Assembly: GCF_004193775.1 (NCBI RefSeq)
Contig: NC_041003.1
Coordinates: 43,467,611 to 43,531,610, forward strand
Direction of reading: 5' to 3'
Source of the DNA: Glycine soja
Lineage: Eukaryota > Streptophyta > Magnoliopsida > Fabales > Fabaceae
DNA length: 64,000 nucleotides
The stretch's first letter is position 1, and every line of letters starts with the position of its first letter. The position numbers and the translations under genes are program-made. Below the pieces are notes generated by a model that saw nothing but the letters and a program-made list of their open reading frames with translations, made no database searches and was not told where the DNA came from. This document shows, in pieces, positions 11,017 to 24,262 of the stretch.

Positions 11017-12284
11017 AAAAAAAAAATGCATTCTATGGATTATTGAAGTAGGCATTGTTTTGTGGTGCACAAGCCTTTTTTTCCCCTGTGAGTCTCTTTT
11101 ATTAGCTAGGCTTTCGTGCTCACAATCCAATAATGTCTAAAAGTTGTATTGCTATTTCTAAAAACCTAAACATTCTTTTCTTCTACTCTTTCTAGAAACA
11201 TGTGTTGACACTATAGAGTTGTCGCAAGAGATCCCATAAAAATTACCACCACATTTGTGAAGGAGGAATTGGAGGAGTGTTGTTGTGCCATCTTTTTTCC
11301 TTTGCTGTATTTTTTTTCTTTTAAGGTAAAGGGGGAGTGGCTTCTCATTGTTAGAATTAATGGCATTAGCCATGGGTAGAGGGGTTACCCAAAACCCCTC
11401 AAATAAATTAGATTTTATATTTCTTATGATTGGACAAGTTGTAAATACTTTGGAGTACTTGGATTTTGTAATTAAATTGTTGATTATGATGATTTGAGTT
11501 TTTCTTTTTTTATGTTCTTGAGTATTATAAATCTTTTGATTTATGATGTAATTGTATAAAATTTGTAATTATAATGTTATTTTTATCTTAAATTGGTTTA
11601 ATTATTGTTAGAAATTGCCCCTAAATCTTTGAGGTATGTTTTTGAATGTTTGGAATCCTTTGGGAAGTCTTGGGTTAAGCAAAAATTCAGTTACAACACT
11701 TTGATCGTCATAAGTCATCTAAAGAGAAATCTCAACATAAAAACCTTAGAGTCTAAACCACCAAAAGTATATCAAGAGGAACTAAAAAACATATTTTTGA
11801 AATTAAGGGATAAAAAAAAGCTAATTTAAATTTGGGAGACCAAAAACAAAAATAAGTCAAATTGAAATGACTAAAAACATATTTAAACCAAAAAATAATT
11901 GTCTTTGCAGGTAAGTTGTTTTCTAATCTCCAAAACATGGTATTGGTTGTTAGACAACTACCAATATTTATGTTACTTATCATTTAATTAAGAGAAATAC
12001 TAACAACACATTCTCTAACACACTATTTTAAAGATGCTTTCAATAAATTTCAACTAACAATTTAGAAAAAGAATTTTGATTAATTCAAACTTCAATTAAA
12101 AAGTAAATAAAGTCTAATTAATAATTACTTTTGTTAAGAATCGAATTTAAATATTATCTGAATGATTTAACATTAATTTTAACTTATTAACCATTTGTAT
12201 CCAATTACTTGATTAATAAATGAATATGTTATGACTTATGCATGAAGGTAACCACCATATTTCAATACACATGTTTTATGAATA
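11017..12284. other. Intergenic, no supported gene
   Basis: AT-rich DNA. Short open frames near 11158-11373 (minus) and 11605-11829 (plus) have no recognisable motif, and their composition follows the local A/T bias. I see nothing else of note. Confidence 0.5.
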
Positions 12285-13420
12285 TCGTCCACCATACTGT
12301 CTTTGTCTCTGCTAAAATGAACTTAATGTATTTACAAACTCATCCTTCCCAAAATCTGGCCAGAGTTTCTAGTTGAAATAAAATTTTGTATAGCCCAATT
12401 ACCACAACAAGAAGTTACTTAAACTAAGTTCACCACTAGTTCGTATTAGTAGATCAGGATAAGAAAAGTCAGTACACTTAGTTTCCAATTCCTGTTCAAT
12501 AATCTTTTCATCATTCAAGTGAAGATGGTCATCTTTAACTTTTTTTGCTAGACTTTTACATGCTTGGATGAGATCATATTTCCCAATGTAGCTTATTGCC
12601 ATGATAAATTGAAATTTCAAATTATGTTTTGTATCATTTTCTGCTCTAGCTAATAGCTACCATTCTTTGTAAAGATTCAGACAATTTTAATGAATCTCCA
12701 ATTACAGACATTTGAATTCTTTTCCTTCCTATAATAAAGAAATGATTATAGAGTGAAAAACAAAATTAATATTGATATAAGAGGAAAAACAAAAAGAAGA
12801 AAAAAATATATATAGATATGATCATAACAAAATTAATGTGTTTTTTTTAAAGAATATTTTCCAATGTCTTTGAATGAACATCTTATCAGAGGTGTTTATG
12901 TTCCTAAAATGACGTGATGCAGTGGAAGATAATTCTAGTTCTAGAAAGGGGAAAACATAATCTGATAATCCGTCTCTAGTCTATGTGATATTTGGACCGC
13001 AAAGAAAAAAACCAATAAAACCATCCCACGACTAAGATAATTTTAAGTTGTTTAGTGATATTTTTTAAGCCTGGAAGGGATATTTTCCTTAAACCTTTTT
13101 AACATAAATAACCTAATAATAATAATAATGGTAAATTACATTTTTTTTTCAAAAGATTAAATCTACTTTATTTTAATTCACTTTAATATAGACAGATCTT
13201 TTAGTAATTGCAAGTAACTATGAATAAGTTTTTTATGGGTATTTTTGTGCAACTTTTAGTGTCACCTGTAGCTAATTTTATTTTAGAAATTTTGAATACG
13301 AAATTTGAAATATGTATTATCGACCATAAAACTTCATTCAAAATCTTTATTTTATCTTGTTAAGTTTTAATTTTTTTTATATATATATATATATAATTGG
13401 ATTGATGTGTGACATGTATC
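12285..13420 (-). pseudogene. Partial duplicate of the cis-prenyltransferase (last exon plus part of intron 2)
   Basis: The minus strand keeps a recognisable final exon (about 12735-12285): [30 protein letters not shown] and RTSGEL, parallel to the active gene at 6793-7240. It is disabled. The Gln after NFLLW is a TAA stop, and the Gln in the YFNQKLW segment is TAG. Similarity continues upstream into the intron: 12860-13090 matches 7735-7950, including cctaaaatgacgt and atatttggaccgcaaagaaa, and 13265-13345 matches about 8019-8110. Exons 1 and 2 are absent. This is a genomic duplication, since intron sequence was copied, and not a retrocopy. It has the same orientation as the source, about 5.5 kb away. 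Confidence 0.88.
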
Positions 13421-14206
13421 AAATAAATTAAAATAAAAGAGAAAAATGTATAAGAGAAGCATTTATAAAAAAAGGTGAATAAAATTAAACCAAGAAAAAT
13501 TAGAAAAAGAAATAGCCACTCAACTTACATGATTTAGATATAGCTTCGATACGCCTCTAAAATTGAGCTAAAACTCAAGATTATATATATTTTTTGAAGA
13601 GTTAGGGTATTTATATTATTTTTGGTAGGTTAAGGTAATTTATTTTACATTATTCTTGTGTTCCAAAATAATTGGTCGTTCGTTTTAAAAAATTATTGTC
13701 CTAAGTTATTTTACACAAACAAAAAAATAAAAAATAAAAGAAAGAAAATAATAATTTTATAAAATTAATCTTATATTATCATTAATTTATTTATAATTTT
13801 TGTTATTCATCATTAATATTATAAAAAATATAAATAAAAAATAATTAATATTACATTGGTTAAAATAACAATTATTTTTAGATAATATTTTTTCTTATAT
13901 AACAATTGTAACAAAACAAAGAAGTATATCATAAATTCAAATTTCTCAAAAAAAAATGTACAAAGAAAAGACTCTTACACATTATATTAACATGTGTGGT
14001 AATTAATTTTGTGAGGATAAGAAAAGATTTTGATAGGAACGAAAATTTTCAAGTTTTACTGTAATAAAATTAATTTTAGGTATGAAATCTATGATTTTTT
14101 TTTAAAAAAATATACTTATATTTACTTTTGAAAAGGTTAAATTAATCAGGTGATCTCTAAATTTTTTGAGATTTTCCGGATAGATTCTTAAACTAAAATT
14201 AATTAC

Positions 14207-14310
14207 CTGGGCAAATTGAGGATTTGATGTAGGAGCTATGACGAGTCTCGCCCAAGGGTCATCAGAAGCTATCAAGTTCCATGTGAGAGATGCTGCCTTG
14301 TTGATAGTCT
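14207..14310 (-). pseudogene. Possible LINE-derived coding scrap
   Basis: The minus strand reads KTINKAASLTWNLIASDDPW followed by ARL. This resembles the segment with conserved Trp and DDPWA-like residues found downstream of the reverse transcriptase in plant LINEs. It is about 34 codons long with nothing recognisable on either side. Identification is tentative. Confidence 0.3.
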
Positions 14311-14560
14311 TTAAGGATTATCCATTTTAATTTTGATTTTAAAACTGAAACTGATTTAAAGTAAATTTGAAAATAATCAAGTTTTACATCAAATTTTTAT
14401 TTGTGGTGACAAGTACCCATCATTTGTTGAATCTAACTCTGATTACCCCTTACTTATAAAGTCTAATATAATTGTATTATTAGTCGATGTGAGATTTAAA
14501 TTATTTCCAACAAGAAAAATACAAAAGTTAAACACACTATATATTAATCTTTCACACAAA

Positions 14561-14678
14561 AAACACACTATTAACCAACAAAAAGAAAAAAGAAAAGAAG
14601 ATCAATCACAGTTTTTTAAAACACACTATTAACCAACAAAAAGAAAAAAGAAAAGAAGATCAATCACAGTTTTTTAAA
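14561..14678. repeat. 58-bp perfect tandem duplication
   Basis: The unit beginning acacactattaaccaacaa and ending with cacagttttttaaa occurs twice, the second copy starting exactly 58 bases after the first (14563 and 14621). The two copies look identical, so the duplication is young. Non-coding. Confidence 0.9.
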
Positions 14679-15009
14679 ATGAAAAATAAGAAAAAAAAAC
14701 ATAGCAAGAATTGTTGGACGTGATAATATCTCACCATTCATATACAATGAAATTTAATTGTGTATATGAATAAACTAACACGTCTTAACAATTTTTGTTG
14801 TTGTTGAACATGATAACAAATGTAATGCTTTGGTGCATGGATTTTTAATCTTTGTCAATCCTTTTCTTTTCACGGTACAATGGCCTTACAACTCAAGAAC
14901 AACAACCAAGGCAATAATAAACTGAGGCATGTAACAAGTAATTAATTTAATTAGACACCAAAAAAACTAACGTGTATACAATCTAAAAAGTAAAATAACG
15001 ATTTAGATA

Positions 15010-15830
15010 AAGTAAAAACATCTGTTATGTATGAAAAAAGAAGAAGAAATATACAACTATTATAATTGTTCTGGTATGCACAAAAGCTATTTGATAATAC
15101 ACGATTAAGAATTGAAAAAAAAAAGAAAAGAAGAAGAAGTAAAGTGCATCATTCCTTCTATCCCATTGAGTAACCCTGAAAAGGAGGAGAAAAGAAAAGG
15201 TGAATGAAATGGTACTATCATATAGCAATTAATGAATTTAATATGTCCTATATCCCAAACATAAAAATAGGAGAAAGTAGGGAAAAAAAGAGAAAAGAAA
15301 AGAAAAAAATGACCATTACAAACGAACAAAAAAGAAAAAGAGAAAACCTTAATCAGTTAATCGTCAAACACAAAGTTGGTCATTATGGAATAAAAGAAAG
15401 AAGATGACACGCCCTATATTAAGCAAACAACAAATAAAAACATAAAAAGAGAAAAAGAAAAAGAAATACAATAAAACAACAGAAAGAATATAAATAAATA
15501 GAACTATGAAAATAAGAAGAAAAAGAAAGTGATGAGACACATTACTTTGTTGTAAAACAAATAAAAAAAACTGGGAATATAACATTTTTTGTTTGCTTTG
15601 CTCAATTGATTCGATGGATGGTGGCACCAGAGAGAATAAATCAAAAACAATTAGTCAAGCAATGTAGGGACTGGTGCATTAATCCATGAAGTTTTATCGA
15701 CTAATAATTATTTTAATGATGTAGATTGTTCTGTTAGCATAATAGAAAAGAAGAAGAAAAAAACGCAAAAGAGAATATAAAAAAAAAGAGAAAAGAAGAA
15801 AAAAATGCAGAAGAGAACCAAAAAAAAACC
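15010..15830 (+). repeat. Purine-rich (GAA/GAAAA) low-complexity tract
   Basis: About 800 bases are strongly enriched in A and G on the plus strand, with many aagaagaa and agaaaaga words and few pyrimidine runs. The bias creates long open frames on both strands that I do not regard as genes. Such tracts can form unusual DNA structure; no function is inferred. Confidence 0.6.
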
Positions 15831-17894
15831 TTACGTGCCATTGTTTTCCTTATTGTTTAGTCCATGAGATCACTCACGAAAATTACCGAAGGCGGGCTTG
15901 CAAGTTGCAACAACTATGAAGAATTACTTATATAAGAACTACTTGGTGATTATAAATGGACGTGAGATTTTTTTTTTTTTTGAATTTTTGCTTTTTTTTT
16001 TTCAATTTGTATCCTTTTATTTATTGTAGTTGGACGTGAAAGATATGGTAAGGCCAAGGTCATTGCCTTAGGCCTCCCACCAACCTCTTAATTATATATA
16101 TATATTTATAAAAGTTAATTTAAATTTAAATCATTAGGTAATATATTTTATAATATTATTTACTATTATTTTGTTAGTAAAATTATAAAATTTTAATATA
16201 TGTATTCACATAAATATATTATAAATCATTTGAGAAGTTTATAATTCATTTGAAAATTATAGAAAAATTAGTTTCCATTTACTTTAAATTAAAAAAATAA
16301 CATTAAAATGAATATAGTGATTAAATATTATAAAAAGAATATGATGTATATTTTGATGAAAATTAGAGTTGTGAGATTACGCATTTTTCTTATCGTAAAA
16401 TATAAAATTACTTTTGTACTTTTTATTTGAATCATAGTAATTAAGAACGGTAAAAGAAAGTGAATTGAAAAAAATATTATATTTATCTTCAACTAAATTT
16501 AAGTTTTAATCAATATTAATTTGATATTGTTGGTCTTAACTTTTCTCTGTAAATTGAAGGTATTACAAGAAATATTGACAGAAAAAATAATATCTTATTA
16601 AAAATATAAAAGTATATTAAAAAAATTAATCCTTTTTATACGCATCTAATGTTTATAAAATATAATTAATAATACTTGCAAATATTGTCATGGTAAAAAA
16701 AATATTTAAAATTAATTTTTTCTAAATTCAATTTAAGATAATTTATATTGTAAGATAAAGTAGAATAAATTACTATTGAATGAAATGTAAAAATATTACT
16801 TGAATATTAAATTTTAATTAAAAATTTTTACACAAAAAAGTGAAAGAATAAAATAAAAATAGATAAGACTCACTTACAAAATTTGACATCATAAATGATG
16901 TTCTAACTTCTTTTTTATCAAAATAGTTATTTTGCAAAATTAATTAAAGTAGTTATTCTACAAAAGTAGTTATTTACTTGTCATGTGTACTTTTTGTCAG
17001 TAGGATATATGAGATGTTATCTTAGGTAATACCTTATATTTTTTATTTGTTCTAAGGGTGTTACCCTAATTTGTTGTATTTTTTTAAGACTTAAATGACA
17101 TATATGTGATAAAAATATTATCACAAGTAAATAATTTTGTAAAATACCCATTCTTCTCCTACCCACTTCTTTATTTCAAGGAATTTCCATTAAATCCTTC
17201 CTGGGTTTTGTTCATTTTCAGTTTAATTTAGTTTATTTGGCTTCAGTTGTTTGAATTCATTGCCAAAAATTGATATTTGTTTTGTGGTTGTTTTTATTAT
17301 TTAATTCCAAAAGGTGAGCTTTGTCACGGGTGTGAATTCCTGTTAAATAAAAAGAAATTTTCATCAAAATTTAAATTATAAAATTCTGATTATGAAAGTC
17401 TTTTAATTTTTTTTTAAAATTATTATATTTTTACCTTATCTTTCAAAATCTATAAATTTTGTATATCAAAAAATCTTTTAAAATCTTAATCAAATACTCT
17501 GAATAAGATATGAGATTTACAATTATACTTTTTTTAACAAATAAGAAAAAGTATGTCAAAGAGTGCCAGAATAGTTGTTGCGAGTGGTAAATGTAAATGA
17601 GAATTGAGAATTTTATTAAAAATTATCAATCAAGTTCTCAACTAATATAAATTATTGGAAAAGTGGATAGTTACTCCTTTATCAATAACATGTTATTAAA
17701 AAAAAAAAAGAAGGAAAAAAGAGTGTGCTACCGTCAGTCCGTACGAGAAACATAGGCATTTTGTGTAATTGAAATTACGCACAACGTGTGTCATCCAAAG
17801 CCAAATAAAATAACTGGTTTGTCCACTACCGCCTCAGAGTCTCTTCATTTTCCCGCTTCCATTCACCATCACCGCTAAGTTTCCCCCTTCTCTG

Positions 17895-20800
17895 ATGGCA
17901 CCGGTTACTCCAAGAACCGCGTTCCCCAAGGTTCTCATCGAGAGAGACTCTGACTCCGAACAGAGTTCATCCGAAGAAGAAGAAGAAAAACTTGACGAAG
18001 AAGAAGAAGAAGAAGAAGTTGGGGTTTCTACTGCAAATGAGAAGACCGAGAAACTGGAACTGGGTTCCGACGCAAACAGAAAAGGAAAAGCCCCCATCAC
18101 TATTAGTCTAAAAAAAGTTTGCAAGGTCACTCTTTTTTCCCCTTTTTAATTTATTATTTATTATTCGTTACAAAGTTGCTTTTTTTTTTTTTTCTCACTG
18201 TTTGAAATTCTGTTACCGTAATGGTTTCTGGGTGATGTTCTAGGTGTGTAAGAAGCCTGGTCATGAAGCGGGCTTTAAGGGTGCCGCGTATATTGATTGC
18301 CCCATGAAGCCTTGTTTTTTGTGTAAAATGCCTGGTAAGTAGTTGCAGTTAATCTTTATTTATCAATTAGGATGATTATCTTTGTGACCTTTGCTTAATT
18401 TGTTTTGTTTTCTGGCATGATCGTACCTTGTTAAGCCGTTGATTTTAGAGTAAATAAATAGTGGACTCATATTTGAAGGGTTTTTACACTGCACTAACTA
18501 CCTTAAAAGTCATCCTAGCATGATTTCTCAATGGTTGATAGCGTTTGAATGACTATGCGTAGAAATTAAATTTTAGTTCATCAGTTCATTGTGTTTTTGA
18601 ATTGAAGGGCATACCACTTTGACTTGCCCGCATCGTGTCTCTACTGAGCATGGAGTTGTTCCAGCACCTCGCAGGAAAGCGTGTAAACCTTTGGAATATG
18701 TGTTTGAACGCCAGCTACGACCATCCCTACCTTCAGTAAGCCTAACTTATTTGTTTTTTTTTTTTTAGTTTGCTCAGTGTCAAGAATTGAGTTTGTTGTG
18801 TATGTTTATTTTGCTGTTTGCTTTGTTACTATGATGTTTATACTTTACTTGTGATGTGGTAATACACACCATATATTAGTTTGGCTCTTTGGTCTATCTA
18901 ATTAAGTTAGTCAGTATTGTCAACTTTTAATTACAACATTGAAATTATTCTAAAGCAACCTTGATTTGCCGAGTTTTATCTGTTATTCTTTTTAGTTGTT
19001 TCTGGCATTTGTAGGTATTTATAACTATGTTGCTCCTTAACATTCTCACCTCAATCTACTTTTGCTTCAAGAGAGAGTCTAGTATATCCTTTTAGTCTTA
19101 CCCAGCTAAGGATCTGCGAATTATGAACTGAACTAGTGAACTATACATGCTTCAAGTTGCAACAATTGATAAAATTCTACAGACATTCTTGGCATTAAGG
19201 CATCTATCATTCCATAATGTTTATGTTTCTATGTCTCAGGTTATTTATCTCACATCCTAGTATTTTGGCATTCTGATTGTGATGATTTTTTTTTTGTTTT
19301 TCTTTTCTACGCTAGATCAAGCCCAAATATGTGATCCCAGACCAAGTGAATTGTGCTGTCATCAGATATCACAGCAGACGGATAACATGCTTGGAGTTCC
19401 ACCCCACAAAGAATAACATCCTGTTATCTGGAGATAAGGTTATCACAGCAAATCACATTTGTTGAGATTAATTTTATGTTTGCCTTTGTTTTTTGGCCAC
19501 TGATTTCTTTTTTTCCTGCATTGATCCTAAAAGAAAGGGCAACTTGGAGTATGGGATTTTGGTAAAGTATACGAGAAGGTAGTCTATGGGAACATACATT
19601 CTTGTTTAGTGAACAATATGAGGTAAGTTGTTTTCATTAAACTATGGTCTTCTTGTAATTGTCCCATTGCCTTTCTTCATCTTTTGGTTTATTATTTTTT
19701 GTCTTAGCCTGAAGTCTGAATGTTAGGTTCTAAAATGGAAAACTTTGTAGGTTTAATCCTACAAATGATTGTATGGTCTATTCTGCATCCTCAGATGGAA
19801 CCATTAGTTGTACTGACTTGGAGACAGGAATATCATCTTCTCCATTGAACCTGAATCCTGATGGATGGCAGGTAACATTTGTCTTAGCATTTTCTCTTAT
19901 TTTGTGCCCTCTTGAATATGGCCAAGGTAATTCGGAAGCACTATTTGTGAATTGTAACATCTTCAAATTTGGACACACTGCCTATTATGATGTATTTTTT
20001 TGGCCCTGCCATCCACTTCCAGTTGGGTTATGATGTAAGATTGTAAATTTTTTCATGATATTGGTGATCTTTTTTTAATTTTTTTGGAGGGGGATAGTGG
20101 GTAGCTTGGGCGATGTTACTGTCTGTGAGAAGGAGGTGAGAGAGTGAGCCAATTCAACCTGGCTGGATTTTTTGCTTTTAATTGGAAAGATCTGTAGTGG
20201 CATAATATTTTGTCTTTAGCTTATAGTGTAAAAGCTTATCTTAAATTTTGGCAGTAAAATTTGTTTGTATATGCTTTTTTTATTAGGGTCCAAACACTTG
20301 GAAAATGCTCAATGGCATGGATATTAATTCTGAGAAAGGTCTCGTTCTTGTTGCTGATAGCTTTGGTTTTCTTCACATGTAAGTAACTTCTTTGGACCTC
20401 CTCCTCTTGAAATTAGTTAATTATAATGCAAAGAAATACTTAAGAATACAAGCTGGTTGCTCATAATATTATGAATAATTGCATCACTTTTTGAAAGCTT
20501 ATCCAGTTTTTATACTTCACTGTTTCTTTTTTACACTACACTGTTCTTAGTTGCCATCTCCAGGCTTGTAATTAGTTCTTTTCTCCTGAAGGATAAATTA
20601 TTACTTAAATGTTCCATGTGCACAGTATCTTCTTTTTACAATCTTTCTAGGTGTGCACATAATCCTCAATTGAAATTTATTCTCACACCAATTTTTGCTA
20701 GCTATGAATTTTGAACTTTTTTCTGATTTTCTTTTCATCACATGGTCATTTGTGAAGGTTAGCAGTTAAAGTGCAATACAATTGCCACACAGCATCTGTT

Positions 20801-22435
20801 AGGAGCTTGTTTAGGAGAGCACCATGAACATCCTATTATTTTAATGAGAACCTCTATATTTGCAGACAGCAAGATCTGACTTTGTTAATTTGGTTTAGAA
20901 TTTTTCATGGGAGATGATAACATGAGAACCTCTATATTTGTTTTTTCTTGGTCAGTGAATGCTTTTCATTTGTGAAAAATTAACCAAGTATACATAACAT
21001 CCTGTGGCATTTGTAGGGTTGACATTCGCTCCAACAACAGGAGTGGTGATGCAATTTTGATCCACAAAAAAGGAAAAGTTGTTGGTATCCATTGCAATCC
21101 AATTCAACCAGACATCTTTCTGACTTGTGGAAATGATCATTTTGTGAGTTTTTCAGTTTTATTCATATATTTAATTTGTTCAGTTGATATTTGAACTTGC
21201 ATTGCCTGTTGGATGTGCAATGGTTTCTATATTTAGGCTCGTATTTGGGACCTGCGTCAAATAGAAGCTGGATCATCCCTTTATGACCTCAAGCATACAC
21301 GTGTTGTTAACTCTGCATATTTCTCTCCAATATCCGGAACCAAAATTCTCACTACATCGCAGGACAACCGTCTTCGTGTATGGGATTCTATCTTTGGTAA
21401 TGTGGACTCTCCCAGCCGAGAAATTGTACATAGTCATGATTTCAATCGGCATTTGACACCCTTTAAAGCTGAATGGGATCCAAAGGTGATTTTCTTTTTT
21501 TTCTTTCTAAAATGTCTTCCAGTTGTTTATGATGTTTACTTTAGTTCTTCTGCCTTTTAGGAACAATATTATTTATGTAATTGCAGGATCCATCAGAGTC
21601 CCTTGCTGTTGTTGGTCGTTATATAAGTGAAAATTACAATGGAGCTGCCCTCCATCCCATTGATTTTATAGATACAAGTACAGGGCAACTGGTAGCTGAA
21701 GTGATGGACCCAAACATCACAACCATCAGTCCTGTGAATAAGCTGCATCCCCGTGATGATATCCTGGCAACTGGGAGTTCTAGGTTTGACTTATCTTTTT
21801 TGTCCTAATATATTGGATGATGAAAATGATGAAAGAACTACTGATGAATTCTTTTGGCTGATGAGATTTTACATGTCTATGGATGAAATTCAAACTTTTT
21901 AGCCTTCTGTGATGATGCTACTTCTAAAGTAGAAAGTAAAATTTTCAAGTTTTCTTCAACTAACTCTTAAAACAATTATTATTTTTCCTCCAAAAGAGTA
22001 TTGTTATTGTAGATGGTACAGATGCATTGTATTGAACTCTGACATATGAGTATCATTATGCAAATTGTCATCAAATTTATGCTTTGACAATCTTATTATT
22101 TTGTTTGATTCAGAATTTGACTTCTTCAATAATGGATGTAAAAAAAATAGTACCGAGGTGTGCTATGTCAGATTTGTTACTAGATTCTTGGACTTACCTG
22201 ACAACTTTTCAGATCTCTGTTCATTTGGAAGCCCAAGGAGAAGTCAGAGCTTGTTGAGGAGAAGGATGAACAGAAAATTGTGGTTTGTGGAAAAGCTGAG
22301 AAGAAACGTGGAAAGAAAAATGGCAATATTAGCGATGAATCTGATGATGAAGGATTCATGTCCAAGTCCAAGAAGTCTAAGTCTAAAAAGACAGAGTGGA
22401 AATTGTCTCGCTGCACTACTAAGGATAATCGCTGA
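17895..22435 (+). CDS. DDB2: DDB2, DNA damage-binding protein 2 (WD40)
   Basis: Eleven exons: 17895-18125, 18244-18334, 18608-18735, 19316-19438, 19534-19622, 19751-19871, 20287-20378, 21017-21143, 21237-21485, 21587-21783 and 22213-22435. All have GT-AG borders and join in frame to 556 residues, matching the usual plant length. An acidic Ser/Glu-rich N-terminus (residues 16-45) is followed by Cys/His knuckles (CKKPGH and CFLCKMPGH) typical of plant DDB2, then a WD40 propeller. ARIWDLRQ carries the WDxR signature used to dock on DDB1; other blades include LGVWDFG and LRVWDS. The C-terminus is Lys/Ser-rich. Known role: with DDB1-CUL4 it recognises UV photoproducts in chromatin and starts global-genome nucleotide excision repair. 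The exon 5 acceptor was chosen because only AG/AAAGGG keeps the frame. Confidence 0.96.
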
Positions 22436-24126
22436 ATAATGAAGTCAGAGTGCATTGAGGATTTTCCTACAGTTTTTTTTGTAAGGTTTTCCAATCCAAC
22501 TGCTAACCCTGTATGGTGGCCAAACTCCTCCCCTCCTTGTTTTGTTTTTTAGGAAATGGGATGGATGCTGTTATCACATTCTTGGCTTGTTCCCCTGGAT
22601 GTAAGATTTGATGTTTTTCTTGAAGTAGTGATTTTGTATCAGATACAAGCCTTATGCCACCATTTTGGCTTTTGTATTTTGTAGTGCTAGCGTATCATAT
22701 TAGGACATAATGCACCATAGCATTTTAGGATATAGTAATAGTGTTTTGTTGGATTGTACCTTTTTGTTTGATGTTTGTAAATGGTATAGTCTCTTCAAGC
22801 TTAAGATTGGCATATTATCTTCATGCTTTTGTCTTTCTATGAATCTGTCTTTCAATGAATGCTTTAGTGAAAAGGTGCAGTTTATTTCAAGGATCTTTAT
22901 AATTTTACTCGTCGGTATTAATTTAAATGATATAGGGAGTATTAAAGCATATAACTGTTGTGTAGTACATAGCCTCTTTTTTCTTTTAATATATCAATGA
23001 TGCTTTCTTAAAAAAGAAAAACATTTTTTAAACTAAATTTTGTAGCATAGTTTAAAAGTCTATTTTAATCACATTATTATTTGAATTACTTTAAGATAAT
23101 TATTTTAAAAGTTAATAAACTTATTATACATAATAAGTTTAATCATTTTTTTTGTAATCATATTAAAATATCATTTTTGTTAATAGTTGAACTGTATTAA
23201 AAATCAAAATCATACGATTGAGTTTTCTTTTTCATTTAATAACTATTAAAAATTTGTAATTTAAATAATTTAATTTACAATATAGTGTATTAAAAAATAG
23301 TTTAAAATTGTTATTAATACTTTTTTTTTTGGACTGAATTAATACTCTTTTTAGAGACCACATAACATGTATTGGGAAATTAAACCAGTTTTTCAAATCA
23401 AGAAATTAAACCAGTTTTTCAAAGGCTTGTACTTTGGACAAAAATCACAGTGATGACTACGTATTACGGCAATGTAGGAAATGAAATCGTAAGAAAGAAA
23501 ACAACCCTTCCTCATTTTACGACCGATGCATTAACGTGTGCTTTTGAAATAGTTTTGACACTACGATCTAATCAATATTTTTTTTTCCCTTTCTTTTTTC
23601 CCATTCAGTCCTTTAATCCAAGTATTTGATTTTGATCTCATCCTTTTGCCCATATCACATGTGGAATACGTATTACAAATAAATTCTAATTGTTGTTCTC
23701 CTTTTTACCTTCATTTTATATCTTTTACTTTTATTTATTTATCATATCATTAATTATATTTACTAATTTCTTTTTCTTTTTCTATCCTTTTTAAGGTATT
23801 TTACACCTCAAAGGCTGTGAATTTTTTTTTTTATTATTAAACATGCATGTAAAACCGACTTGGAGCATGCTTCGTTTTGAATCCAACGAGTTAAAATAGA
23901 GTTTGATTACAAATTATTAATAACTAGAGATAAAATAATGTAAATTATTAACAATATTTAAATACTTTTAGTAAAAAATATAAAATTTATAATCTACTTA
24001 TCTGATATAAAATAAGTTAATATAATCAATTTATAAATTTTAAATCAATGTAAATAAGTAACTGTAATTCTAGAAACTTACTCGCTCACAAAAACCTAGA
24101 GAGACTCCTCCGCATCATTTTATACG
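22436..24126. other. Intergenic; DDB2 3' UTR then AT-rich DNA
   Basis: The first 300-450 bases read like a 3' UTR (T-rich, no gene). The rest is AT-rich. A 22-bp word starting gaaattaaaccagtttttca occurs twice in tandem, 26 bases apart (23376-23423). No gene was seen. Confidence 0.5.
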
Positions 24127-24232
24127 GTGAGGGAGGACGAGGAGGAGCTGCAGTTGGCGGTGCTGTCGAGGTTGCCGTCGCAAAAACGCATCAAGTATGC
24201 TCTCCTCTTCTCACCGACAACCTCCGACGCAA

Positions 24233-24262
24233 GGCACCGGCACCGGCACCGGCACCAGCACC
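24233..24262 (+). repeat. GGCACC hexanucleotide repeat at the ABCG frameshift
   Basis: About five GGCACC-like units lie in the first exon of the ABC-transporter pseudogene. The upstream frame (REDEEELQ...) reads His-Arg repeats across it. The downstream homologous frame (YVRKLSR...) reads Gly-Thr repeats. The frame change therefore lies in or next to this repeat, suggesting a slippage-type indel. Confidence 0.7.

Larger units (their letters stand above)
13421..17894. other. Intergenic between the CPT pseudogene and DDB2
   Basis: Very AT-rich. It contains a possible LINE scrap (14207-14310), a perfect 58-bp tandem duplication (14561-14678) and a long purine-rich tract (about 15010-15830). The last 190 bases would be DDB2 promoter and 5' UTR. 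Short A/T-biased open frames around 15025-15627 are by-products of the GA tract. Confidence 0.5.

Noticed and set aside
15025..15627. Phe-rich minus-strand and Lys/Glu-rich plus-strand open frames
   Set aside because: Produced by the purine-rich tract; no conserved motif.
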